From NCBI GenBank assembly GCA_023630585.1, contig CM042542.1, positions 28,292,632 to 28,356,631 on the forward strand: a DNA stretch of 64,000 nucleotides, written 5' to 3'. The DNA comes from Cranoglanis bouderius. Its lineage: Eukaryota; Chordata; Actinopteri; Siluriformes; Cranoglanididae. Of this stretch, positions 35,891-45,200 are shown in pieces. The notes under the pieces are model-generated. The model searched no databases. It worked only from the letters and a program-made list of their open reading frames with translations, and was not told where the DNA came from. The stretch's first letter is position 1. Each line of letters opens with the position of its first letter. A program made the position numbers and the translations under genes.

Positions 35891-36979
35891 ATGACTGAAG
35901 AAATGAAAAACATTTATTACAACCCTTCTAACCCGGGGTCTTTAGGAGGTAAAAAACGTTTAAAAGATGCTATTTTAAAGGAAACGGGTATTCGCCTAAA
36001 CGATAAACAGGTTTCGGACTGGCTGGCCGGAGAGGACGCGTACACGCTACACAGAAATCCTCGTTTGAATTTCAAAAGGAATCGTGTTTTTGTCTATGGC
36101 ATCGATATACAGTTCCAGGCCGATCTAGTTGACATGTCTGCATACGCTGCGGAAAATGACAATAAACGTTTTCTGTTGACGTGTATAGATGTGTTTAGTA
36201 AATATGCATGGACGCGTTTATTAAAAAATAAATCAGGAATCGAGGTAACTAAAGCTTTCGAATCTATACTGAAGGAAGGTCGGGTGCCACGCAAATTACA
36301 GACAGACAACGGAAAGGAGTTTTTTAATAAACATTTTCAAAGCATGACAAAAAAGTACAATATCATACATTTTGCACCTGCCACAGAATTAAAAGCCTGT
36401 GTCATTGAGCGGTTTAATAGAACCTTAAAAGGTAGGATGTGGAGATATTTAACAGCAACAAATTCCAAACGTTACGTAGATGTACTTCAAGATATCACAG
36501 ATGGGTACAATGTGAGTTTTCACCGTAGCATTAAAATGAGACCGGTTGATGTGAACAGAGAGAACGAGTCTGTGGTGTTTCATAATCTGTATGGTGCTAG
36601 CGGAGCTCACTGTGCCAACCCCGTTTTTAAATATAAAATTGGTGATGTTGTTAGAATTTCTAAAGCAAGAGGGGTATTCACAAAAGGGTATGAGGAAAAC
36701 TATACGCATGAATTTTTCACCATAACGGAACGTGTGCCTCGAGACCCTCCGGTGTACAGACTATGTGATTATGATGGCGATGTCATCGATGGAGTATTTT
36801 ATGAGGAGGAATTACAAAAAATAATTGTGAACAAAAACAAGGCGTTTAAAGTGGAAAAAATTTTAGACAAAAAGAAACAAGGTCGAAAAACAATGGTGTT
36901 GGTTCGATGGCTCGGATGGCCTGCAAAATTTGCGTCGTGGATCGACCAGAAAGACTTGGTCGATGTGCAGATACCATAA
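35891..36979 (+). CDS. Retroviral-type integrase with chromodomain
   Basis: This enzyme joins the element ends to target DNA and creates the 6-bp duplication. It has 362 residues. The catalytic core carries Asp78 (in QADLVD), Asp139 (in LQTDNGKEF) and Glu173 (in VIERFNRTLKG), with 33 residues between the last two. A helical N-terminal region (1-55) may stand in for the zinc-binding domain; no HHCC motif is seen. A basic, SH3-like region lies near 245-300. The C-terminus (about 318-356) is a chromodomain, with FKVEKILD and LVRWLGWPAKFASW, which could steer integration towards marked histones. An AATAAA overlaps the 3' end at about 36980. All catalytic residues are intact. Confidence 0.95.
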   Translation: MTEEMKNIYYNPSNPGSLGGKKRLKDAILKETGIRLNDKQVSDWLAGEDAYTLHRNPRLNFKRNRVFVYGIDIQFQADLVDMSAYAAENDNKRFLLTCIDVFSKYAWTRLLKNKSGIEVTKAFESILKEGRVPRKLQTDNGKEFFNKHFQSMTKKYNIIHFAPATELKACVIERFNRTLKGRMWRYLTATNSKRYVDVLQDITDGYNVSFHRSIKMRPVDVNRENESVVFHNLYGASGAHCANPVFKYKIGDVVRISKARGVFTKGYEENYTHEFFTITERVPRDPPVYRLCDYDGDVIDGVFYEEELQKIIVNKNKAFKVEKILDKKKQGRKTMVLVRWLGWPAKFASWIDQKDLVDVQIP

Positions 36980-37026
36980 AAATAAAAGCCCAACACGTGT
37001 CCGACCCACACTCGTAAAAAACAGCC

Positions 37027-37869
37027 ATGGCAGAGGGTGGTTTTTATGTAACGTTGCCATGCAACGCATCATTATCTGTTTATCCGGAAAACCGCATATC
37101 TAATTACACAACCAGATTGGCGAAAGGTATAAATTTAAAAGGAGAATGGCAAGTGGGGTTAATCGAATTTGAATACCCCGTGTCGTGGTACACGTTTAAT
37201 GAGACAGATGCTACGTTCATTTTCAGCTATGATGAAACAAAGCCATCAGTTATTAAGAATCATGTTGACCCCAAAGAACTTTTCATCACCGGCGATCGGA
37301 GAACATCAAACATACCTTACACGTTAAAGGCGGGTTATTATGAGGACATTCCTTTCCTGATCGGAGGGATCAACGCAAACCTACCATCGGGGACGAGTCT
37401 CGGTTATGACCATATTAAAAACAAAGTGTTTCTGAAAGCCCCTCCGAAGACGTCATTGACATTTTATGGAAAACTAGGTAATATTTTAGGTTTAAAACCA
37501 GGTATTGCTATAGAAACTAGTAATCAAAATCATGAAAAACACATAGTAGGGTATACGTCTGTGACGTATGCCCCATATCAGGCGGATATAAACGGGGGGT
37601 TCTACACCATGTATATATACACAGATATTATAGAATATCAATCAGTTGGCGACCACCACGTACCACTACTACGTTGTGTGCATATAGACGGTGATATTAA
37701 TAAGAATATTACTGTCAGATACGATAGACCGCATTACGTGTCAGTTAACAAATCGTCCATCACAGAAATAACTATACAGGTGAAAGACGACCAAAATCAA
37801 GACGTGCCTTTCAGTTACGGGAAGGTGTGTGTCAAACTACACTTTAGACCTGTGAAACAGTTTGTTTAA
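37027..37869 (+). CDS. Polinton penton (minor capsid) protein
   Basis: 280 residues. The opening, FYVTLPCNASLSVYPENRIS followed by a LKGEWQVGLIEFEYP segment, is the signature of the single jelly-roll minor capsid proteins that Polintons and adintoviruses use at capsid vertices. The rest is beta-rich, as expected for a jelly roll. It sits before the core-protein and major capsid genes, the normal Polinton order. The stop codon and the next start overlap by one base (TAATG). Confidence 0.88.
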   Translation: MAEGGFYVTLPCNASLSVYPENRISNYTTRLAKGINLKGEWQVGLIEFEYPVSWYTFNETDATFIFSYDETKPSVIKNHVDPKELFITGDRRTSNIPYTLKAGYYEDIPFLIGGINANLPSGTSLGYDHIKNKVFLKAPPKTSLTFYGKLGNILGLKPGIAIETSNQNHEKHIVGYTSVTYAPYQADINGGFYTMYIYTDIIEYQSVGDHHVPLLRCVHIDGDINKNITVRYDRPHYVSVNKSSITEITIQVKDDQNQDVPFSYGKVCVKLHFRPVKQFV

Positions 37870-38342
37870 TGATGGTGTATCTCAATAACATGAACAACAT
37901 AGACCCCATGCGTTATGTAGCCTATTACCAGAATCAAGCCGGTAATGGACTCCCGGGGTATGCCGGTGGGGGGGTAATGTATGGCGCAGGTCTGGGTGGA
38001 ATGTTTAGGGGGCTCTTTAGAATGGCCATACCATTGCTAAAACGGGGGTTTAGCATAGCCAAACCCCATCTTAAATCAGCTGCTAAAAACATACTAAGCG
38101 ACGTTGTTACCAATACGTTATCACGGTCTTTTAATAACGGTGATACACAAGACGGATCCGGGTTGATGGCTATGGCTCGCAATAGATCAACTAGACCACC
38201 AGGGATTCGGAGGAGTGGTCAGGTACGAAAGAAAACAAAACACAATGTTAAGAATGCGTCAGTTGTAAAGAGAAGACGCGTGGTGACAACAAAAAGCGCT
38301 ACATCAAAAAAAAAAAAAAAAAAGACCAAAGACCCACGTTAA
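37869..38342 (+). CDS. Basic virion core protein, adenovirus pX-like
   Basis: 157 residues. A Gly-rich part (25-48) passes into an amphipathic hydrophobic segment, MFRGLFRMAIPLLKRGF (about 45-61), like the membrane-active or core peptides pVI/pX of adenoviruses. The C-terminal third is strongly basic with RRSGQVRKKTK and a run of Lys, suited to DNA packing. The Lys run is encoded by about 17 consecutive A (38308-38324), a site prone to slippage. The start overlaps the penton stop; a second Met follows at codon 2. The assignment rests on composition, motif and position. Confidence 0.75.
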   Translation: MMVYLNNMNNIDPMRYVAYYQNQAGNGLPGYAGGGVMYGAGLGGMFRGLFRMAIPLLKRGFSIAKPHLKSAAKNILSDVVTNTLSRSFNNGDTQDGSGLMAMARNRSTRPPGIRRSGQVRKKTKHNVKNASVVKRRRVVTTKSATSKKKKKKTKDPR

Positions 38343-38358
38343 AACAATATTCTAGATC

Positions 38359-39666
38359 ATGGCCTTACTACACAACATGTCAGAAGAGTGTTTAAAAACC
38401 GAACTGGATCTGTTCACAGTGCCGATGACTCAAACAGCTATTGAAAAAAACACTTATATAGAAGTACCACCGTTATCAGCCATATCGGACACATCACCGC
38501 TGGAATTTTTTATAGCGGGGACTGGAGAGGATTATGTAGATCTAAACAACACGCTAGTATTTTTGCGTCTCAAAATCACTAACGCTGACGGCACGGATAT
38601 CGCGGACGGAGCACCCGTGGGGCTTATTAATTATCCAGGCGCGACTATATTTTCACAAGTGGATGTGTCGTTAGGAGACCGTCTTATATCGCAGAGTTCT
38701 AGTACATACCCTTATCGATGCATAATAGAGTGTCTCACCAATTATGGTAGAGACGCACTTGAAACACTTTTCTCAGCGGCATTGTTTTACAAAGACACGG
38801 CGGGACATATGGATGTATCAGACCCCGCAGGTGGTAATCACGGGCTCACAAAAAGAGCTGCTTTTACCAATGCGAGCAATGTCGTGGAACTTCTAGCCCC
38901 TATACACAGCGACATATTCTTTCAAGAAAAACTTATGCTTAACGGCGTGGACATTAAAATCCGTATGACAAGGGGTAAAGACGAATTCTGCTTGATGAGG
39001 AGCAACGCTGCACAATATAAGCTAAATATTCTATCAGCGTCACTATTTGTAAAAAAAGTGTCTGTATCGCCGGCTGTAAGATTGGGGCATGCAAAGACGT
39101 TGTTAATGACAACCGCTAAATATCCTATAGATCGCGTGTGTCTGAAAAATTTTTCAATTCCTGCTGGATCACGCGTCTGTAATCAAGAAAATTTATTCTT
39201 AGGAACCATGCCAAAATCGGTGGTTCTAGCGATGGTTGATAATGATGCATTTACAGGAGCTTATAATAAAAATCCATTTGCTTTTAAAAACTATGACCTA
39301 GAATTTTTGGCTATTTATCTGGATGGCCAGCAACACCCCGCGAAGCCTCTGCAACCAGAATATGAAAGGGGGTCTGCAGTACGTGAATTTTATCAGTTAG
39401 CGCTGGCTTCTGGAAAACATCTTAAAAATCAACCTCTTTCAATAGATAGAGAAGATTTTCTACAGGGGTACACATTGTACGCATTCAACCTCACGCCAGA
39501 CGAGGAGTGTGGCCAACACATTTCACTCATCAAGTCTGGAAACATCAGACTAGAAGCCCGTTTTAGACAGCCGCTACCCAGAACGATTAATTTGATTGTT
39601 TACGCCATATTCGACAGCATAATCGAGGTGTCAAATCGTCGACAGATCCTGGTTGACTACTATTAA
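38359..39666 (+). CDS. Major capsid protein (double jelly-roll, hexon-like)
   Basis: 435 residues starting MALLHNMSEECLKTELDLF. The segments IEKNTYIEVPPLSA, GEDYVDLNNTLVFLRLKI and VDVSLGDRLISQSS, and the C-terminal LEARFRQPLPRTINLIVYAI, are typical of the adintovirus/Polinton proteins often labelled F54H12.2-like in fish databases. Such proteins form the trimeric capsomers of an icosahedral shell. The gene lies between the core-protein and protease genes. An AATAAA follows at about 39674. The frame is intact. The double jelly-roll fold is inferred from the family, not from visible structure. Confidence 0.85.
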   Translation: MALLHNMSEECLKTELDLFTVPMTQTAIEKNTYIEVPPLSAISDTSPLEFFIAGTGEDYVDLNNTLVFLRLKITNADGTDIADGAPVGLINYPGATIFSQVDVSLGDRLISQSSSTYPYRCIIECLTNYGRDALETLFSAALFYKDTAGHMDVSDPAGGNHGLTKRAAFTNASNVVELLAPIHSDIFFQEKLMLNGVDIKIRMTRGKDEFCLMRSNAAQYKLNILSASLFVKKVSVSPAVRLGHAKTLLMTTAKYPIDRVCLKNFSIPAGSRVCNQENLFLGTMPKSVVLAMVDNDAFTGAYNKNPFAFKNYDLEFLAIYLDGQQHPAKPLQPEYERGSAVREFYQLALASGKHLKNQPLSIDREDFLQGYTLYAFNLTPDEECGQHISLIKSGNIRLEARFRQPLPRTINLIVYAIFDSIIEVSNRRQILVDYY

Positions 39667-39688
39667 TATGTAAAATAAAAATTAAAAA

Positions 39689-40225
39689 ATGGACACACTA
39701 GAACTTACGGCCGTCATGGACAAGATCTCATACAACACATATTTTCTCGGGGTGCTCCCGTGTGACTATCTTCCAAAAGAACCATTAAAAAAATTACCCG
39801 CCATGGTAGTGATAAACACGCATCCGTCAGGACTCCCAGGTGAACATTGGTTGTGTATATATATAAACGAAGATGGGGTGGGTTGTTTTTTCGACAGCTT
39901 TGGTAATAAACCAGATTACCCACGTTTTCCGTCACTTATTAAAAACTTTCTAAACACCAATTCTAGTGTTGTACAATATTCATCAGTGCAAGTCCAAGAT
40001 TTTTCATCAGATACATGCGGGCAGCATTGTGTGTTCTTTCTTTACCATATGTCAAAGGGATATAATTATGATTATGTGATGAGTCTGTATACCGATGATT
40101 TTATTAAAAATGACAAAAAGGTAACTGTTTTTGTGAAAAAACTAAAACAAAACCGTTGTAATGAAAATGTTTCCAATTGTATACACTGTGTTCAGACATG
40201 TGATGTGTTTATGTATCATGCTTAA
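39689..40225 (+). CDS. Adenain-like cysteine protease
   Basis: 178 residues. It matches the ULP1/adenain fold protease that matures capsid proteins. The catalytic residues are visible in order: His53 in GEHWLCIYI, Asp69 in CFFDSFG, a Gln at about 101-103 in VQVQD, and Cys110 in SDTCGQHCVFFLYH. Length and spacing are close to adenovirus protease. It is the last rightward gene. CAAATAAAC near 40233 supplies a polyadenylation signal before the convergent leftward block. Confidence 0.92.
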   Translation: MDTLELTAVMDKISYNTYFLGVLPCDYLPKEPLKKLPAMVVINTHPSGLPGEHWLCIYINEDGVGCFFDSFGNKPDYPRFPSLIKNFLNTNSSVVQYSSVQVQDFSSDTCGQHCVFFLYHMSKGYNYDYVMSLYTDDFIKNDKKVTVFVKKLKQNRCNENVSNCIHCVQTCDVFMYHA

Positions 40226-40374
40226 CATTCTCAAATAAACAACAACTAAAGAATAGAACACCCTTTTTTTGTTGTTGTTGACTTTTTTATTATCATTATT
40301 AATATTACACATACAACACAATCAGTATAATAACAAGTCCAAAATAGGAAACAGAACATACAAAATCTCTGAGA

Positions 40375-41205
40375 TTAATATTTCAACCATTGACTCGTGT
40401 CGAGAGGCGGCGAGCTGAATAATGCAGGCTCGTCTGAATAATTTGTGTGTGATGCTGCCGCTTTCTGTCCTTTTTTACTCTTCTTAGATGTGCTGGTTAT
40501 AATAGGTGTCGTATTGTTTTTGAAAGAGTTAATAACTTGTCTGACATAACGATTCGGCACCGTCGAGTATGGTATATTTAAAATAGAAAAAGCCTGCAGA
40601 AACTCATTCCAGCCAATAGGTCTCAGCGCGTCAGAAACCTTTTGTGGAGCAGTGACACCTTTGACTAAATCGAGCATGTGCGACCCGTGGATTGTTCTGC
40701 CTTTAAACACAAACTCCCCCGACTCAGCCCAAGATGCAACGTCTTTAGATTTAGAAATTTTATCTAAAATGTAACGAGCGTTTTTTACACTCCTCTGTGG
40801 TACATTCTTCAAAACATCGAGCACAACACCGTCTGAAATATCGTGAACCCCCACACCCGTCGCAGAGGACTGTTCTTCTTCTTTTTCAATACCGTCAGGC
40901 TGTGGGAGTGTTAATGTTAACGTGTTGGTATCACGGTCCACCTGTCTTGCGATTGTTAAAAAACGTTGTAATGTATTTGTATACAACTTAGCCTTTTCAT
41001 AATCGTCCAAATCAGATCTGTGCGAAATACTTCTTATGGTCGCATCCAAATCATTCTCCACAACTCGTTGAATAGTCTCGCGCGGGGGGTCACTCGTTAG
41101 TTTATTTATTTGATGCTGGGGTACTAAAAACATCTTCTCTGCATACTCCATCCCCACCATATTATCTAGATGTGACCAGATTGCTGATAAACGGTATTGC
41201 CACAC
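40375..41205 (-). CDS. Polinton protein of unknown function, possible virion component
   Basis: 276 residues. The N-terminal part has MEYAEKMFLVPQHQINKL, then a helical segment ending EKAKLYTNTLQRFL (about 69-82). The middle holds a Glu-rich linker. The C-terminal region (about 170-230) has WNEFLQAFSILNIPYSTVPNRYV, and a Lys-rich KKSKKGQKAAAS stretch precedes the tail. I recall similar proteins at this place in fish Polintons but know no function. The first Met overlaps the end of the upstream gene by 44 bases. The Met at codon 16 (about 41160) would begin right at that gene's end and is an equally likely start. Confidence 0.7.
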   Translation of the reverse strand: MWQYRLSAIWSHLDNMVGMEYAEKMFLVPQHQINKLTSDPPRETIQRVVENDLDATIRSISHRSDLDDYEKAKLYTNTLQRFLTIARQVDRDTNTLTLTLPQPDGIEKEEEQSSATGVGVHDISDGVVLDVLKNVPQRSVKNARYILDKISKSKDVASWAESGEFVFKGRTIHGSHMLDLVKGVTAPQKVSDALRPIGWNEFLQAFSILNIPYSTVPNRYVRQVINSFKNNTTPIITSTSKKSKKGQKAAASHTNYSDEPALFSSPPLDTSQWLKY

Positions 41206-41518
41206 TTAATAACGGTAGTAGAAAACCCCCCTGCTGGTTTATCAGACGTCTTTTTCTCTTAACAGCTATTTTCTTGTCAGCCACAAGCTTCAGAGCACTT
41301 TTAATCCTTCTCAGTTTGCGGTATTGTGACACCGTGAGTGGAATATTCCCGTGGAGAACGTTAAGAGCCACTTCACACAAAGTCGCAATGAGTTCATCTG
41401 CTGCAGACTGTAAAATGACACGTCTCTGTTTGGGTGTAGCGTTTAATAATATTTTTAAAAGAGGTATGTTTCTACAAAGTCTATCCGACATTTTTTTAAT
41501 TTTTTTACAATCCAACAC
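41162..41518 (-). CDS. Small basic Polinton protein with hydrophobic C-terminus
   Basis: 118 residues (the likely start is the Met at codon 10, MSDRLCRNI, at about 41491). The body is helical with a LLKILLNATPKQRRVIL segment. It then has a basic stretch (KKIAVKRKRRLINQ) and ends in a hydrophobic GGFLLPLLSVAIPFI segment. A Gly-Gly before a hydrophobic helix resembles cleavage or membrane-active peptides of adenovirus-like minor proteins, which suggests a minor capsid or membrane-lysis role. This is inference only. It lies between the ATPase and the 276-residue protein genes. Confidence 0.65.
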   Translation of the reverse strand: MLDCKKIKKMSDRLCRNIPLLKILLNATPKQRRVILQSAADELIATLCEVALNVLHGNIPLTVSQYRKLRRIKSALKLVADKKIAVKRKRRLINQQGGFLLPLLSVAIPFISNLVTSR

Positions 41519-41527
41519 TTTTTCCCC

Positions 41528-42256
41528 TCAACTATCTTCTTTTCTGTGTGTATACAACAGGATACGTTGAGAGTAAATCTGTTCTGAGCCGATAGTGTTC
41601 GGGTGAATTTGTTTTATAATCAATAGGTACCCGAAAGGTTTGTTGGTCGCGTCTTGATAACACTCCATAAAAAATTTTGTGTTACCCGGGTACATTTGTC
41701 TTCCTAGTACACTCACTTGGTTGACGTCTCTAGGGTTTTTAAACAACATCAGATAATTTGTGTTTAAGCTGATAGTCCTGCTGGATTTACCCTGACAAAA
41801 TAAATTCTGCACGATATAAATAGCACTAAGGTTTCTATGGTGAACATACTGTGTGAACACCTTCTCCACCTCGTTGCTCCCGCTGGCCTCTTTCATCAAA
41901 TCATCCATTATTAACAAAGTAGTTTTGTTGATTGGGAACATTTCATCATCGTTTAGAGTCTGTGGTAGTCCTTCAATAAATTTTATTTTGCATATTTTCA
42001 ATAATTCATCATACAACGGCTGCCAACAATCATAAATATATACAATGTTTTCAATTTTTTTAGAAATCATCTGTACAGCATTTTGCAACAACATTTTTAC
42101 AAAATATGACTTTCCTGAGTTTGAAGGCCCACTTATCACACATGAAAATGGGTGCTGTAATCTGAAATCAAAACCACCAGTGTCTCGAACACCCCTGTGT
42201 TCAAAAAACATGTCAGAACCCATAGGGAATTGTTGTGAAATCAGGGAGGAGCACAC
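41528..42256 (-). CDS. Genome-packaging ATPase (FtsK/HerA type)
   Basis: 242 residues. It has a Walker A motif, GPSNSGKS (43-50), and Walker B, LLIMDD (114-119), followed by a KEASGSNEV sensor-like region and the YIVQNLFCQGKSSRTISLNT segment of A32-like packaging ATPases. These pump the genome into the preformed shell. The first Met lies inside the 3' end of the polymerase gene (44-base overlap). The Met in GSDMFFEHRG at about 42211 starts just beyond it. The frame is intact. Confidence 0.9.
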   Translation of the reverse strand: MCSSLISQQFPMGSDMFFEHRGVRDTGGFDFRLQHPFSCVISGPSNSGKSYFVKMLLQNAVQMISKKIENIVYIYDCWQPLYDELLKICKIKFIEGLPQTLNDDEMFPINKTTLLIMDDLMKEASGSNEVEKVFTQYVHHRNLSAIYIVQNLFCQGKSSRTISLNTNYLMLFKNPRDVNQVSVLGRQMYPGNTKFFMECYQDATNKPFGYLLIIKQIHPNTIGSEQIYSQRILLYTHRKEDS

Positions 42257-45200
42257 GTTTGTTGTACACTACCTTAAACTTTTTGACGACTGTCCTATTG
42301 TGAAGTGTGAAGCGTTTTTTATCTCTCGCTATACTATCGGTGTGTGCCAGTATATGACGACCGTTATCACCCGCCACGACATAGTTATCAACAAGTCCGA
42401 TCAGTGTGTCTAACCTAATGGCTTTTGAGTTTACAGCATTGAGCGTGATACCTTTGACCTTCATACAAACAGACCCCTTAGCAGTACGGTAGCCGTATGT
42501 TTTCGGACCCCCTGAACAAAACTCTACAATATGGTCGCCATCCCCAATTTCGTCAGTTAGATTACCGAGGTAAGGCCCCAATGGGGGGTCCCAGTCACCA
42601 TCTCTAGATGTAAAGATAACGCTGTCTGTGTCACTGTACAACAACCTATCACCCAACTTGTCCATTAGATCATACAGTTCTAGACGCGCATGCGCTGTTG
42701 TAAACGCACCAAGGAAGATGTTAATGTCGCGGGTCTGCCCACATTTACCATCAGTGTAACACCATTGTATTAGAGCAACAGTGTCTGACACGAACGAGAA
42801 GTGTTTAACGTCATGTCCACCACCAAAAATGTGTTGGGCGAACTGCTCAGGATCTGAAAGCAACTCTGTACACGGTAAATTTTCACGCATAGAGAATCGA
42901 CCCCAAAGCGAGTTCAACAGAAGTTTATTAATAGACCTACGTGCGGGGTTAAGGATTATCTTGTCGTGATTCAGTTTAATGCCCTCTTTTTCAAAATAAT
43001 CGGCTATGTATGCCTCTTTGTCTGCGTCTGTCACAACACTCACGGGGAATCCGCTGGCCTCTTGTTTGTACTGTAAAAACGTTTTAACATAATCACAAAA
43101 CAAGGTTTCCGAACGCTGTGGAAAATGCCACACCTCATCCACTTTCGTAACAACATACCCCTTCTCCACAGCTTTTAACAACTCAATACTGACCCAACAA
43201 CCTGAAATGGATCTTTCCTCATCATCATGTCTACATGGGGGTGTCTGATTCTGCTGGTCGGCACAGGTACGACAGAGCGGAAACATAAGCTTACCACCGG
43301 TCCTATAAGGAAGGACGGGGTGAAGCAGTTTTCTCGGCGGCAGCACCGTGGCTTTGACAAATCCATAATAATTTTCAAGAGGTTCAAAATCCTTAAAAAT
43401 TATTTGGGGATGACCTATGGGGTAACATTTCTTGGCCTGACAATATGGATACAAACTTGTGAAGTCGACATAGCGTATTTTCTCACCGATGTCAACTTTA
43501 TGATATAATTTGTACGCATTAGTACGCCCACCAAATAATGCTTCACGCGGTTTCAGTCTCTCAGGATGCGTATATGTAGCCATAAATGCCATTACATCAA
43601 CATCAGTCTGTTTAGCATTGTTCCAATCACACTCCCACATCACCTCCACATCCAACCCATAAGTGTGTGTTAAAATTTCCACCTTATCGTCAAACTGTCT
43701 TCTGAGTGTACCGTAGGACACTTTTGATAAGGGATTTGTATGATTGGGGTTATAAAGACATTCATGCCCGTGAAACATACAACCGTTGAATTCGAATGCT
43801 TTTTTTACACCGTCTTTTTCATAATAACCATCGAGATGATATTTACCAATCATCATCTCACCACGGTTTAACGCGTGTTGAATATCTAGACCACGTGATG
43901 TTTTAACATACTCAAGCCATTCAATGGATATGTTTGAGTATGTCTTGTTCTGGTGTGTGTAAGCATTGTTATGTGTTAGGGCTAATGTGTCTTTTGGCAG
44001 AAAGTGTGTTTTATACACGGCCATACAGCATGCCGCCAAGGTAGTATATCTAAACGGATCGAGTTTGGTGCATTGAATGAATTCATAGCGATATTTTAAG
44101 CAAGCCTCACGCAAAAGTATGACGTCATTCCTACCATACATACTAAGTTCTTCTTTAAAATCAAACACCTTGCCCGATACTGTTGCGTACCACTCGTCAA
44201 ACAGCGCCCTCTCTTTGTCAGACATTGTCTCATAGCCGTAGAAGTGTTTGTCCGGGTATGGCCCTATGTAATCCTCATTTTCTTTTCTGTTGAAAATGTG
44301 TGGAAAATAACCTTTCTCTGCACAGTTTAGATTTAACGCAGCAGGTGTCATTGCCAGACGCATGGGTATGAATGAATAGCTGTCGATAAAGCGCTGCTTG
44401 AATGTGTCGTCACACATTAGAATTACCCTACAGCCTTGCATTGTGATTTTAAGCGTGTGTCCCGCGTTTGTGAAATATTCCAAAAGTATAAAGTTATCAA
44501 AACCAGAAGCATTGTGGGCTATCCATGTGAAATTCCGATAACGTGGTCGTCTAAACTTTTTAACGAGTCTTTCTACGCAATCTGGACCAGCGGCTGTGAA
44601 CTCTTCCCCTTTAAACGTTATTGCGCATACAAAATTAGCTTTGTGTTTACCATTCACACACTGTGTTTCAAAATCATAGAATATGTACTTGTCACTAGGT
44701 GGTTCGATCTTTGTGGGTTGTATAAAACATTGATGCACACCACCATTAACCGTTTCAGCACGGCAGTGGACACACACAGCACCAACACATGTGTGTTTTT
44801 TTGAGTTTGTGGCACTGACATGGTAACGCCTATTACATTTTTGACAGTATTTCGTGACATCGCATTGCGCATGTTCTTGTCCTGATGCCGGTCGTTTATG
44901 GGCGTAGTAACAATAGTCAGATTTGCAGTACCGTGAACAATCGATGCATCGTCTTGTTTTGACGGGTTGTTTATAACAATCAGGATCATTGCAGACATCG
45001 CATACATATTTGCAACGATGATCTCTACGACTAGTAAAACCTTGATAACAGTAGTCGCACACATATGGAGTACCTATGAATGCATTCAGCTTCTTAATCA
45101 TAAAATAGTGCCCATCGTGCAGGTACAAGAACACTGTGTTGTGATGACGTGCATCACTGGTCATAAACTTTTCCAGCATGCCTGTGTTTGATCTGTGGAA

